This document shows positions 25,068 through 33,904 of a DNA stretch of 64,000 nucleotides, in pieces. How positions within the stretch are numbered: position 1 is the stretch's first letter; each line of letters opens with the position of its first letter. The notes below the pieces were generated by a model. The model ran no database searches, was not told the DNA's origin, and saw nothing but the letters and a program-made list of their open reading frames with translations. The position numbers and the translations under genes were made by a program. The DNA comes from Hahella sp. HNIBRBA332 (GTDB taxonomy: Bacteria > Pseudomonadota > Gammaproteobacteria > Pseudomonadales > Oleiphilaceae), in assembly GCF_030719035.1 (NCBI RefSeq), contig NZ_CP132203.1, positions 1,116,001 to 1,180,000 on the forward strand. Direction: 5' to 3'.

Positions 25068-26060
25068 ATGAAAAAAACTATAATTGCTGCTTGTATGGGG
25101 TTAACTTTGGTTCAGCCGGCGATCGCCGCGGACTTCAAACCGGCCGTTGTTTACGACAAAGCCGGCAAGTTCGACAAGTCATTCAATGAGGCGGTTTTTC
25201 GAGGAGCGGAAAAGTTTAAAAAGGACACCGGCGTTGAAGTGAAAGAGGTGGAGCCTACTAATGAGGCTCAGGTTGAGCAAGGTCTCGAGAAGTTGGCTCG
25301 TCGGGGCTCCAGCCCGATTGTAGCGGTTGGTTTCAGCCAGGCGAATGCGGTGTCTTCAGTCTCCGCAAAATATCCAGACGTTCAGTTCACCTTGATCGAC
25401 ATGGTGGTGGATAACCCTAACGTCCACTCCATCGTGTTCAAAGAGCATGAAGGTTCATTTTTGGTCGGCGCATTGGCGGCGATGAAGTCCGCGACCGGTA
25501 AAGTCGGTTTTATCGGCGGCATGGACATCCCTCTGATTCGTAAATTTGGCTGTGGCTTCGAGCAAGGCGCCAAGTACGAAAATCCAAAAGCGGAAGTTTT
25601 CACTAACATGATCGGCTCCACCGGCGCGGCGTTCAATAACCCGGGCAAAGCGGCGGAACTCGCCAAGAGCCAGTTTGACAGCGGCGCGGACGTTATCTTC
25701 GCAGCGGCTGGCAGCAGCGGCAGCGGCGTATATCAGGCGGCCAAAGACATGGGCAAGTACGCTATCGGCGTCGACAGCAACCAGAACTACCTGCACCCAG
25801 GCACCATGCTGACTTCTATGGTCAAACGCGTTGACGTAGCGGCTTACAGCAACTGGATGGCGGCCAAAGACGGCAAGTGGGAGCCGGGCGTTGAAGCGTT
25901 GGGATTGGCGGAGAACGGCGTTGATTGGGCGCTGGACGAGCACAACCGCGCGTTGGTGACCAAGGAAATGGAAGAGAAGGTCAATCAGATCAAGGCGGAC
26001 ATCATTTCCGGCAAGATCAAAGTACACGACTACATGTCTGACAACAGCTGCAAATACTAA
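25068..26060 (+). CDS. BMP-family nucleoside-binding protein of an ABC importer
   Basis: Periplasmic or membrane-linked substrate-binding protein (330 residues) of the basic membrane protein / PnrA family, which binds purine nucleosides. The start ATG 25068 follows CCAAGGA and begins a signal peptide (MKKTIIAACMGLTLVQPAIA). The mature protein has the family strands VVYDKAGKFDKSFNEAVFRG, DVQFTLIDMVVDNPNVHSI, GALAAMKSATGKVGFIGGM and VIFAAAGSSGSGVYQA. No lipobox cysteine is at the cleavage site, so it is soluble rather than lipidated. It is first in a run with an ATPase, two permeases, ribokinase and nucleoside hydrolase, which supports nucleoside uptake. Confidence 0.95.
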   Translation: MKKTIIAACMGLTLVQPAIAADFKPAVVYDKAGKFDKSFNEAVFRGAEKFKKDTGVEVKEVEPTNEAQVEQGLEKLARRGSSPIVAVGFSQANAVSSVSAKYPDVQFTLIDMVVDNPNVHSIVFKEHEGSFLVGALAAMKSATGKVGFIGGMDIPLIRKFGCGFEQGAKYENPKAEVFTNMIGSTGAAFNNPGKAAELAKSQFDSGADVIFAAAGSSGSGVYQAAKDMGKYAIGVDSNQNYLHPGTMLTSMVKRVDVAAYSNWMAAKDGKWEPGVEALGLAENGVDWALDEHNRALVTKEMEEKVNQIKADIISGKIKVHDYMSDNSCKY

Positions 26061-26150
26061 GCAGGTTGTGAATTTAACGACGGCGTTGTAAGCGCCGCCA
26101 CGAAAGAAATATCGCCGGGCTTAAAGGGCCCGAAGCCGGGTTTTAGTCGC

Positions 26151-26177
26151 CCCGGGACAAGTTTTTTCTTGCCCGGG
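26151..26177 (+). terminator. hairpin between binding-protein and ATPase genes
   Basis: CCCGGG plus CAAG (with one bulged A) pairs with CTTG plus CCCGGG around a TTTTTT loop, about 90 bases after the binding-protein stop. No T tract follows. Such hairpins often lower expression of transporter genes relative to the binding protein by partial termination and mRNA stabilisation; a full terminator is less likely. Confidence 0.45.
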
Positions 26178-26299
26178 TCTGTCATTTATCTTGACTACTT
26201 GGTCAGAAAAATGAGAAAAAACCCTGCGCGGGTGCTTAAGCCCGGCGGATTTCCGAGTAAACTAACAACCGATAAACCAATTCGGGATTTCCCATTTCC

Positions 26300-27844
26300 A
26301 TGACTAGTAACGCATTGCAGCTTGAGAGTATCAGCAAGCGGTTCGGCGCTGTATTGGCTAATTCAGACGTTAGCCTTGCTGTCGAACAGGGAACTATACA
26401 CGGCGTCATTGGTGAAAACGGCGCAGGTAAGTCGACCCTGATGAGCATACTCTACGGCTTTTACCAGGCGGACAGCGGTTCCATCAAAGTTTTCGGCAAG
26501 GAAGCAAAAATCCACGATTCTCAGGACGCCATCGACGTCGGCATCGGCATGGTGCATCAGCACTTTATGCTGGTGGATACCTTCACTGTGCTGGAGAACA
26601 TTACTCTGGGTTGCGAAGGCAGCATGTTGCTGAGCAAAGGCCAGGCGCAGGCGCGCGAGGCTTTGAGTAAACTGTCCCGGGAGTACAACCTTAAAGTTGA
26701 CCCTGACGCCCTGGTTGGCGAGCTGCCGGTCGGCGTACAGCAGCGGGTGGAAATCCTGAAGGCGCTGTACAAAGGCGCAAAAATTCTGATCCTGGACGAA
26801 CCCACCGGCGTACTGACGCCACAGGAAACAGACGACCTGTTCAAGATACTGTTATCTCTGAAAGAGCAGGGCGTGACCGTCCTTTTGATCACACACAAAC
26901 TGAAAGAAATCATGCACGTGACGGATAATGTGTCCGTTATGCGCCAAGGCAAGATGGTGGCTCACCGTCGTACTGCGGATACCAACCCCGAAGAGCTTGC
27001 GGAGCTGATGGTCGGGCGCAAGGTCGTTCTGCAACTGGAAAAGCCCGCGACCGAAGCCGGCTCCAAGGCGCTCACCGTTTCCAACCTGAAAGTTCGCGAC
27101 GCCCAAGGCATTGAGCGGGTGAAAGGGGTTTCCTTTGAGGTGGCGGCTGGCGAAATCGTCGGTATCGCAGGGGTGTCCGGCAACGGACAGACCGAACTGA
27201 TGGAAGCGCTGGCGGGCATGGTCACGCCGGAATCCGGGGAAATTCGCTACGGCGACCTGTTAATTTCCGCTGACCATAAAGTCTGCCCGTCAGAGATGCG
27301 CAAAGCTGGCGTGGCCCACGTGCCGGAAGACCGCCATCGGGTCGGCTTGGTGACCTCCTTCAGCGCCAGTGAAAACGCCATTCTGGGTTATCATCGCAGC
27401 GCCGCCTGGAATAGTAAGGGCGTACTAAGCAGCGCCACCGTTGGTAAGCACTGTGCGGAATTGATGGCCGATTTCGACGTACGTCCCCAGGACCCCACCC
27501 TCAAATGCGCCAACTTCTCCGGCGGCAATCAGCAGAAACTTATCCTTGCGCGTGAACTCGATCAGACGCCCAAAGTATTGCTGGTAGGCCAGCCAACGCG
27601 CGGCGTGGATATCGGCGCGATCGAGTTTATTCATCAGCGTCTGCTGGATATGCGCAATCGTGGGGGCGCTATTCTATTGGTATCCGTAGAGCTGGATGAG
27701 ATTCTTTCTCTGAGCGACCGCATTATCGTCATGTGCGACGGCCGCGTCACTGGAGAGTTAGCCGCCTCGGAAGCGGATGAATGTACGCTGGGGCTGATGA
27801 TGTCGTCGTCCCGGGATATCAACGCCAGCGAAGAGAAAGAATAA
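26300..27844 (+). CDS. ABC transporter ATPase with two nucleotide-binding domains (nucleoside importer)
   Basis: 514-residue double ATPase energising import. The first domain has Walker A GENGAGKST, signature LPVGVQQRVEIL and Walker B ILDEPT. The second has a degenerate Walker A (GVSGNGQTE), a good signature (FSGGNQQKLILAREL) but a Walker B region reading LLVGQPTRGVDIG, lacking both acidic residues; a similar loss is normal in BMP-type importers and in sugar importers of the RbsA kind. The gene ends in TAATG, overlapping the permease start by one base. It belongs to the nucleoside cluster by position and family. Confidence 0.95.
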   Translation: MTSNALQLESISKRFGAVLANSDVSLAVEQGTIHGVIGENGAGKSTLMSILYGFYQADSGSIKVFGKEAKIHDSQDAIDVGIGMVHQHFMLVDTFTVLENITLGCEGSMLLSKGQAQAREALSKLSREYNLKVDPDALVGELPVGVQQRVEILKALYKGAKILILDEPTGVLTPQETDDLFKILLSLKEQGVTVLLITHKLKEIMHVTDNVSVMRQGKMVAHRRTADTNPEELAELMVGRKVVLQLEKPATEAGSKALTVSNLKVRDAQGIERVKGVSFEVAAGEIVGIAGVSGNGQTELMEALAGMVTPESGEIRYGDLLISADHKVCPSEMRKAGVAHVPEDRHRVGLVTSFSASENAILGYHRSAAWNSKGVLSSATVGKHCAELMADFDVRPQDPTLKCANFSGGNQQKLILARELDQTPKVLLVGQPTRGVDIGAIEFIHQRLLDMRNRGGAILLVSVELDEILSLSDRIIVMCDGRVTGELAASEADECTLGLMMSSSRDINASEEKE

Positions 27845-28944
27845 TGAAAGGTCTGGATCGTAATTTGCCCACTTGGGTCAATGTCGGCTTGTTGCCGTTG
27901 TTGAACGTCGTTACCGCATTGCTGGTATCCGCCGTGGTGTTCTGGCTGATAGACGTTAACCCGCTGGAAGCGGCTGAAATTCTGTTGTACGGCGCCTTTG
28001 GCTATCAGGAAGGCATTGGGTTTACGCTGTATTACACCACTAACTTCATATTCACCGGACTGGCTGTAGCGATCGCGTTTCACGTCGGTCTGTTCAACAT
28101 CGGCGGCGAAGGCCAGGCCTACATTGGCGGTCTAGGTGTCGGTTTGCTGTGTCTGGCGTTGGATGCGTCGGTGCCTGGACCGGTATTGCTGCTGTTGAGC
28201 ACTTTGTCTGCGGCCCTGTTCGGAGCCGCCTGGGCGTTTATTCCAGGCTGGCTGCAGGCTTATCGCGGCAGTCACATCGTTATTACTACGATCATGTTCA
28301 ACTTCCTGGCGTCGTCGCTGATGGTCTATCTAATGGTGAACGTACTGCGTGAGCCTGGACAGATGGCGCCGCAAAGCCGCGCCCTGGCGGAAACAGCCTG
28401 GCTGCCCTATATGCATGATTTGTTCGCTGCGATTGGCATTGAATTTGAGCGTTCTCCATTGAACATTTCTCTGTTTCTGGCTTTGCTGTGCGCGTTTGGA
28501 GCCTGGGTGTTTATCTGGAAAACCAAGTGGGGCTATGAGATTCGCACCGTAGGCAGCAACCAACAGGCAGCGGTTTACGCAGGCATCAAACCTGCGCGGG
28601 TGATGTTGTTGGCCATGGCGATTTCCGGCGCTCTGGCGGGCTTCGTCGGCGTCAATGAAATCAATGGTGTACAGCATCGTCTGTTGCTGGATTTCCATTA
28701 CGGATATGGTTTTGCCGGGATTGCGGTCGCTCTGATGGGGCGCAACCATCCCATCGGCATCGTATTGGCGGCGTTGCTGTTTGGCGCGTTGTATCAGGGC
28801 GGCGCTGAGCTGGCCTTTGAAATGTCCAACGTGAACCGGGACATCGTCGTGGTCATGCAGGGTCTGGTTATTTTGTTCTGTGGCGCCTTGGAGTTTTTGT
28901 ATAAACCCTTGATCGCCAATATGTTCAAGGAGAAAACGGCATGA
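27844..28944 (+). CDS. ABC transporter permease (nucleoside importer, first subunit)
   Basis: Inner-membrane permease of 366 residues with about ten helices; start at ATG 27844, sharing a base with the ATPase stop. The family loop FHVGLFNIGGEGQAYIGGL is the cytoplasmic coupling region near the middle helices, and WGYEIRTVGSNQQAAVYAGI is the typical permease signature toward the C terminus. It pairs with the next gene product to form the heterodimeric channel. Its stop overlaps the next start by ATGA (28941-28944), so translation is coupled. Substrate specificity comes from the binding protein, so purine or general nucleosides are inferred. Confidence 0.93.
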   Translation: MKGLDRNLPTWVNVGLLPLLNVVTALLVSAVVFWLIDVNPLEAAEILLYGAFGYQEGIGFTLYYTTNFIFTGLAVAIAFHVGLFNIGGEGQAYIGGLGVGLLCLALDASVPGPVLLLLSTLSAALFGAAWAFIPGWLQAYRGSHIVITTIMFNFLASSLMVYLMVNVLREPGQMAPQSRALAETAWLPYMHDLFAAIGIEFERSPLNISLFLALLCAFGAWVFIWKTKWGYEIRTVGSNQQAAVYAGIKPARVMLLAMAISGALAGFVGVNEINGVQHRLLLDFHYGYGFAGIAVALMGRNHPIGIVLAALLFGALYQGGAELAFEMSNVNRDIVVVMQGLVILFCGALEFLYKPLIANMFKEKTA

Positions 28945-29906
28945 TCGATACCTTGATTCTGACTCTGGACGCCACCATGCGGGTGTCCACGCCACTGATC
29001 TTCGCCGCACTTGCGGGGATGTTTTCTGAGCGCTCCGGTGTTGTCGATATCAGTCTGGAAGGAAAAATGCTGGCGGCGGCTTTCACCGCGGCGGCGGTGG
29101 CCTATCTGACCAACTCCGCCTGGCTGGGCCTGAGCGCAGCCATCATGGTGTCAGTATGTCTGGCGATGCTGCACGGCGTCGCCTGCGTCACCTTCCGAGG
29201 CAATCAGGTTGTGAGCGGTGTGGCGATCAACATTCTGGCGGCCGGCTTGACTATGACCTTGGGGTTGAGCTGGTTCAAGCAGGGCGGTCAAACGCCGCAA
29301 CTGACTGACGCCGCACGTTTCTCTACGATCGATTTTCCTGGCGCTGAAATGATGCGGGATGTGCCTGTAATTGGCGGGATCTATTCGGAAATGCTCAGTG
29401 GCCACAATATTTTCGTCTATCTGGCTTTCCTGGCGGTGCCCTTTACGTGGTGGTTGCTGTTCCGCACGCGCTTTGGGTTGCGTTTGAGAGCCGTTGGCGA
29501 GAACCCGAAAGCAGTGGATACCGCCGGTATTTCCGTGCATCGCATGCGCTACGCCGCATTACTGTGCGCGGGCATTCTTTGCGGCTTCGCCGGCGCCTAT
29601 ATTTCCTCCGCTCAGAATGCGCAGTTCGTACGCGACATGACCGCCGGGCAGGGCTTTATCGCGCTGGCGGCGTTGATTTTTGGTAAGTGGCGTCCTCTGC
29701 CGGTTCTGGGCGCCTGTCTGCTGTTCGGATTCCTCGACGCTGTCGCCGTGCGCTTGCAAGGCGTGGAAATTCCCGGATTGGGCAAGGCGCCGATTCAGTT
29801 GATTGAGGCGCTGCCTTATATCCTGACGGTTGTATTGTTGGCGGGCTTCTTTGGCAAAGCGGTGGCGCCCAAGGCGATCGGCTTGCCCTATGTGAAAGAG
29901 CGTTAA
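28941..29906 (+). CDS. ABC transporter permease (nucleoside importer, second subunit)
   Basis: Second permease, 321 residues and about eight to nine helices. It begins MIDTLILTLDATMRVSTPLIFAALAGMFSERSGVVDISLEGKMLAAAF, where SERSGVVDISLEG is the family hallmark, and contains the coupling sequence FGLRLRAVGENPKAVDTAGI. Translationally coupled to the first permease through an ATGA overlap. The 79-base gap to the ribokinase gene holds a clear ribosome site but no terminator, so the downstream catabolic genes are probably in the same transcript. Confidence 0.93.
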   Translation: MIDTLILTLDATMRVSTPLIFAALAGMFSERSGVVDISLEGKMLAAAFTAAAVAYLTNSAWLGLSAAIMVSVCLAMLHGVACVTFRGNQVVSGVAINILAAGLTMTLGLSWFKQGGQTPQLTDAARFSTIDFPGAEMMRDVPVIGGIYSEMLSGHNIFVYLAFLAVPFTWWLLFRTRFGLRLRAVGENPKAVDTAGISVHRMRYAALLCAGILCGFAGAYISSAQNAQFVRDMTAGQGFIALAALIFGKWRPLPVLGACLLFGFLDAVAVRLQGVEIPGLGKAPIQLIEALPYILTVVLLAGFFGKAVAPKAIGLPYVKER

Positions 29907-29985
29907 GACATAACACTGACAAAGGCATATCTGCGTCGCCAGGGCTCTGAGATCATTTAGTCTTGGCGACGACCTAAGGAAGACT

Positions 29986-30858
29986 ATGAAAGTTCTGAAT
30001 TTCGGTTCTATTAATATTGATTATGTCTACCGGGTGCCTCACTTCGTGCGCCCGGGGGAAACACTGGCCAGCGACTCGCTGACGACAGTTTTGGGCGGTA
30101 AGGGCGCTAATCAGTCCATCGCAGTGGCCCGCGCCGGCGTTAAAACTGCGCATTTGGGACGGGTGTCCGCGGCGGATGCCTGGGCGGTCGACCTGATGCG
30201 CGACAGCGGCGTGGACGTCGCCACCGTCTCACAAATCGCTGAGCCCAGCGGCCACGCCATCATTCAGGTGGATGACGCGGGTGAAAACGCCATTGTGTTG
30301 TTTGGCGGCGCAAATCGCAGTTTTTCCCAAGAAGAAGTGGCTTCCGCCGTGTCCGCTCTGGACGAAGGCGACTGGCTGCTGATGCAAAATGAATGTAATG
30401 GCGTGGAATGGGCGATCGCCGCGGCGGCGGAGCGTAAGGTGAAAATCGCGTTCAATCCCGCGCCAATGACGGAAGACGTCAAGAAGTTGCCTTTGGAGCA
30501 GGTTGACCTGTTGATTCTCAACGCCATGGAAGCCTGCGACCTGGCGGAAACCGCGGATGCGGACGCCGCATTGCAAGCCCTGGCGGGCAAATACCCGAAC
30601 ACCACAGTTGTGGTGACATTGGGGGGCGAAGGCGCTTTGGTCATGAGCGGCGGAGAGACTGTCACCCGTCCGGCGGACAAAGTGACTCCTGTCGACACCA
30701 CGGGCGCCGGCGACACCTTCGTCGGCTATTTCCTGGCTTCGCTTATTTCCGGTTATGAACATTCCGCCGCTCTGGCCAGAGCGGTCAAAGCGGCTGGTAT
30801 TGCGGTCACCCGTCCCGGCGCTTCTCCCAGTATTCCAACCGCCCAGGAGGTGGACTGA
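29986..30858 (+). CDS. rbsK: ribokinase (PfkB family)
   Basis: Phosphorylates ribose to ribose 5-phosphate. 290 residues with the PfkB N-terminal signature (VLGGKGANQSIAVARAG) and the C-terminal signature DTTGAGDTFVGYF, where the aspartate is the catalytic base. AAGGAAG precedes the ATG. Its place between a nucleoside importer and a nucleoside hydrolase means it would capture ribose released from imported nucleosides. Other PfkB sugar kinases are similar, but context favours ribokinase. It is slightly short for RbsK (about 305), with no sign of truncation, and is followed after three bases by the nucleoside hydrolase gene. Confidence 0.88.
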   Translation: MKVLNFGSINIDYVYRVPHFVRPGETLASDSLTTVLGGKGANQSIAVARAGVKTAHLGRVSAADAWAVDLMRDSGVDVATVSQIAEPSGHAIIQVDDAGENAIVLFGGANRSFSQEEVASAVSALDEGDWLLMQNECNGVEWAIAAAAERKVKIAFNPAPMTEDVKKLPLEQVDLLILNAMEACDLAETADADAALQALAGKYPNTTVVVTLGGEGALVMSGGETVTRPADKVTPVDTTGAGDTFVGYFLASLISGYEHSAALARAVKAAGIAVTRPGASPSIPTAQEVD

Positions 30859-30861
30859 TTT

Positions 30862-31833
30862 ATGTACCCGATTATTATCGATACGGATCCCGGTGTAGAT
30901 GATGCGATGGCGATCGCCTTCGCCCTGGCGCATCCTGAGATTGAACTGGTGGGTCTGACCACCGTTTTCGGCAACGTGCCGGTTGCTCGCGCCACCCGTA
31001 ACGCGTTGGCCCTGGCTGAACGTTTTGGCGTTCCCAGTCTGCCGGTGGCGCAAGGCGCCAAATACCCTCTAGTGCAGTCGCCGCTGCCGCACCCTGATTT
31101 TGTGCACGGCGCGGACGGCCTGGGCAACATGGATTACGACGCCCCTCAGGGACAAGCCGTGGCGCAAAGCGCAGCGGAATTTATCGTTGAGCAGGCCAAT
31201 CGCCTGAATGGCGAACTGACGGTCGTGGCGATAGGCCCGCTGACCAACTTGGCCTTGGCGCTCAAGCTGGATCCGGACCTGCCCAGTAAGTTACGCTCAC
31301 TGGTAATCATGGGCGGCGCAGTCGACGAGCCGGGTAACGTGTCGCCGATCGCGGAGGCGAATTTCTTGTCTGACCCTCATGCCGCGGACGTGGTGTTGGG
31401 CGCGGATTGGCCGGCGGTCATCGTTGGCCTGGATGTAACGCACAAAATCATTCTCACGGACAGCAATTTGGCGCAACTGCGCGACAACGCCGGTGAAACC
31501 GGTAAATTGCTGTGGGAAACCAGCCGCTTTTATGTGAATTATTACTCCAATACCGGCGCTGCGTCCGACCATGACGAAGCGGGCTGCTGCATGCATGACG
31601 CCGCTGCGGTGGCGTATGTGGTGGCGCCGGAACTGTTCACTTGCATCAGTGGACCCGTGCGGGTCATCAGTGAGGGCGTTGGAGCAGGGCAGTTGACGAT
31701 TAATCGTAAAGGCTACACCTATCTGCTCAAGCATTGGGAAGGCCGTCCCGCCGCCAAAGTCTGTATGGACCTGGAGGTGGAGAAAGTACGCTCTTTGTTC
31801 CTGGATACGATCATCCAGCACAAAGTGTGTTGA
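30862..31833 (+). CDS. ribonucleoside hydrolase (IunH/Rih family)
   Basis: Cleaves nucleosides into base and ribose. 323 residues; the calcium-binding N-terminal aspartate cluster DTDPGVDDAMA is intact, with VIGPLTNLA-like AIGPLTNLALAL and the loop MGGAVDEPGNVSPIAEANFLSDPHAA that shapes the active site. The C-terminal CCMHDAAAVAYV supplies the last metal-binding aspartate. It starts 3 bases after rbsK and closes the catabolic part of the operon; a strong terminator follows 41 bases later. Base preference (purine, pyrimidine or broad) cannot be judged. Confidence 0.94.
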   Translation: MYPIIIDTDPGVDDAMAIAFALAHPEIELVGLTTVFGNVPVARATRNALALAERFGVPSLPVAQGAKYPLVQSPLPHPDFVHGADGLGNMDYDAPQGQAVAQSAAEFIVEQANRLNGELTVVAIGPLTNLALALKLDPDLPSKLRSLVIMGGAVDEPGNVSPIAEANFLSDPHAADVVLGADWPAVIVGLDVTHKIILTDSNLAQLRDNAGETGKLLWETSRFYVNYYSNTGAASDHDEAGCCMHDAAAVAYVVAPELFTCISGPVRVISEGVGAGQLTINRKGYTYLLKHWEGRPAAKVCMDLEVEKVRSLFLDTIIQHKVC

Positions 31834-32147
31834 ACTGTTAAATAGAATAATGACGGTATCGAACTTCTCATGATAAAAGGCCCTTGTACTCCAAGGGCCT
31901 TTTGCGAAGTGAGTGTTACCGAGCGGCCACGGGCGTTTAAAAATAACTCAGCTTAGGGCTTGGGTCTGTTGGCGATTGCTTTCGCCACCCCTTTTTGGCT
32001 ATTTTCCCTTTCTCATTGCCGGAGACGCGACTCGGCGGCGTAACCAGCGCGGCAGAGCCTCCACTATGAGTAATGAAAAATCTTTCAAAATCGGCGCTGT
32101 TCCCAGAGGACAACGGGCCCGGATATAAAAACAGAAAGGAAAAACAC
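31834..32147. other. spacer between nucleoside hydrolase and 5'-nucleotidase genes
   Basis: 314 bases. The strong terminator at 31875-31903 closes the preceding operon, so the 5'-nucleotidase gene should have its own promoter here. A weaker hairpin, TGGCGA/TCGCCA (31970-31987) followed by CCCCTTTTT, also exists. No open frame with a ribosome site is supported. Confidence 0.5.
31875..31903 (+). terminator. rho-independent terminator of the nucleoside operon
   Basis: AAAAGGCCCTTG (31875-31886) and CAAGGGCCTTTT (31892-31903) form a perfect 12-bp stem with a 5-base loop; the right arm ends in the T tract. It lies 41 bases after the nucleoside hydrolase stop. Confidence 0.93.
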
Positions 32148-33794
32148 ATGGTAGCAAAGCAACGCAAACTGGGCCTGGCCATTCTGGCGGCCTGTTCCTT
32201 GACGGTCGTCGCCTGCGCCCCGATGCAAACGGGTCCGCAGAAAGACAGGACGTACCATATTACCCTCCTGCACACCAATGACCATCACGGCCGCTTCTGG
32301 CCCAATAAGCACGGCGAATATGGACTGGCGGCGCGTAAGTCCCTGGTGGACGAGATCCGTCAGGAGGTGATGGCGGAAGGCGGTCATGTGCTGCTGCTGT
32401 CCGGCGGCGATATCAACACTGGCGTTCCTGAGTCCGATTTGCAGGACGCTGAGCCGGATTTCAAAGGGATGAACATGGTCGGCTACGACGCCATGGCGAT
32501 TGGCAACCATGAGTTTGACAACCCGCTCGACATCCTGCGTATGCAGGAGCAGTGGGCGAACTTCCCATTCCTGGCGGCGAATATCTACGACTCCAATGGC
32601 AAGCGCCTTTTCGAACCTTACAAGATCTTCAACGTTGAGGGTCTGCGCATCGGCGTAATGGGACTGACGACGGAAGACACCAAGAAGCTGGGCAACCCAG
32701 AATTTATTGACGCGGTTCAGTTCACCAAACCTGCGGACGAAGCGGCGAAAGTGTTGCCGGAGTTGAAGAAAAAGGCGGACGTCGTTATCGCTGCAACTCA
32801 TATGGGCCACTACGTTGACGCTACTTACGGCATCAACGCTCCAGGCGACGTGACTCTGGCCAGAACCGTTTCCGGCATCGACGTGATCGTTGGCGGCCAC
32901 TCCCAGGATCCTGTGTGTATGACTGGCGAAAACCAAGCCAATGAGTCGTACCAACCAGGTGATCCCTGTATGCCGGATGTGCAGAACGGCACACTGATCA
33001 TGCAGGCGCATGAGTGGGGCAAATATGTGGGGCGTGCGGATCTGGAATACCGCAATGGTCAACTGAAACTGGTTAAATATCAGTTGATTCCCGTTAACCT
33101 GAAGAAAAAGGTCAAAAACGCCAAGGGTGAAGACGAGCGCGTGTTCGTGACCGAAGAGATCAAGCCGGATCAAAAAGTGTTGGCCTTCCTGCAGCCTTAT
33201 CAGGATAAAGGTCAGGCGCAACTGAATCAGGTTGTGGGCGATGTGGACAAACGTCTGGAAGGCGACCGCAATGTTGTGCGTTTCAAACCGACCAATCTGG
33301 GGCACCTGATTGCGGCGGCGCAAATGGAGAAGGTAAAAGCGGATCTGGCGGTGATGAACTCCGGCGGCGTTCGCGACAGCATTGATGCGGGTCCGATCAC
33401 CTACAAAGAAGTGCTGATGGTGCAGCCATTCGCCAACATGGTGAGCTCAGTAGACCTGAGCGGCAAAGAGCTGCTGGACTATCTGCGCATTGTGGCGGAG
33501 AAGCCTGTGGATAGCGGCGCTTTCGCTCAGTTCGCTGGCGTACAGCTGGAAGTGGTTGGCGGTAAACTAAAGTCCGCCAAGGTAAACGGCAAGCCTATCA
33601 ATCCGAAGCAGACTTACCGTATGGCCATCAACAGCTATATCGCCTCCGGCGGTGACGGCTATCCGAAAATCGACACCCATTCCGGCTATGTGAACAGTGG
33701 GTTCGTCGATGCGGAAGTGTTGATGAGTTATCTGAAGAAACACTCTCCGGTTAAAGCGGCTGATCACGAGAAAGCGGAAATTATTCGTAAATAA
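32148..33794 (+). CDS. 5'-nucleotidase / UDP-sugar hydrolase family lipoprotein
   Basis: 548-residue metallophosphatase that removes phosphate from nucleotides outside the cytoplasm. Start ATG 32148 follows AGAAAGGA and begins a lipoprotein signal ending in TVVACAPM, with C23 as the probable lipid anchor. The metal motifs run TNDHHGRF, LLSGGDINTG, IGNHEFDN, AATHMGH and VGGHSQ; the C-terminal substrate domain has LAVMNSGGVRDSI and NSYIASGGDGYPKI. It resembles UshA and NadN. It follows a nucleoside import and breakdown operon but has its own promoter region, so it would supply nucleosides from extracellular nucleotides or NAD breakdown products. Confidence 0.93.
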   Translation: MVAKQRKLGLAILAACSLTVVACAPMQTGPQKDRTYHITLLHTNDHHGRFWPNKHGEYGLAARKSLVDEIRQEVMAEGGHVLLLSGGDINTGVPESDLQDAEPDFKGMNMVGYDAMAIGNHEFDNPLDILRMQEQWANFPFLAANIYDSNGKRLFEPYKIFNVEGLRIGVMGLTTEDTKKLGNPEFIDAVQFTKPADEAAKVLPELKKKADVVIAATHMGHYVDATYGINAPGDVTLARTVSGIDVIVGGHSQDPVCMTGENQANESYQPGDPCMPDVQNGTLIMQAHEWGKYVGRADLEYRNGQLKLVKYQLIPVNLKKKVKNAKGEDERVFVTEEIKPDQKVLAFLQPYQDKGQAQLNQVVGDVDKRLEGDRNVVRFKPTNLGHLIAAAQMEKVKADLAVMNSGGVRDSIDAGPITYKEVLMVQPFANMVSSVDLSGKELLDYLRIVAEKPVDSGAFAQFAGVQLEVVGGKLKSAKVNGKPINPKQTYRMAINSYIASGGDGYPKIDTHSGYVNSGFVDAEVLMSYLKKHSPVKAADHEKAEIIRK

Positions 33795-33856
33795 GTTTCT
33801 CTGAACAGAAAGCGCTTCGGCCTCCCCTTTATCCTTGCATAACGCTCAAAAGGAGG

Positions 33857-33883
33857 AAGGGGAGGCATCCTCTCCCTTCTTTT
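33857..33883 (+). terminator. probable terminator of the 5'-nucleotidase gene
   Basis: AAGGGGAGG (33857-33865) pairs with CCTCTCCCTT (33869-33878) with one bulge, followed by CTTTTATA. A competing longer stem, GCCTCCCCTT (33820-33829) with AAGGGGAGGC (33857-33866), uses the same bases, so two alternative folds exist. Confidence 0.6.
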
Positions 33884-33904
33884 ATATTCCTCACTTAGAA
33901 ATAC

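Noticed and set aside
32085..33323. 412-codon minus-strand frame antisense to the 5'-nucleotidase gene
   Set aside because: The metal motifs of the plus-strand protein are clear; this frame has none.
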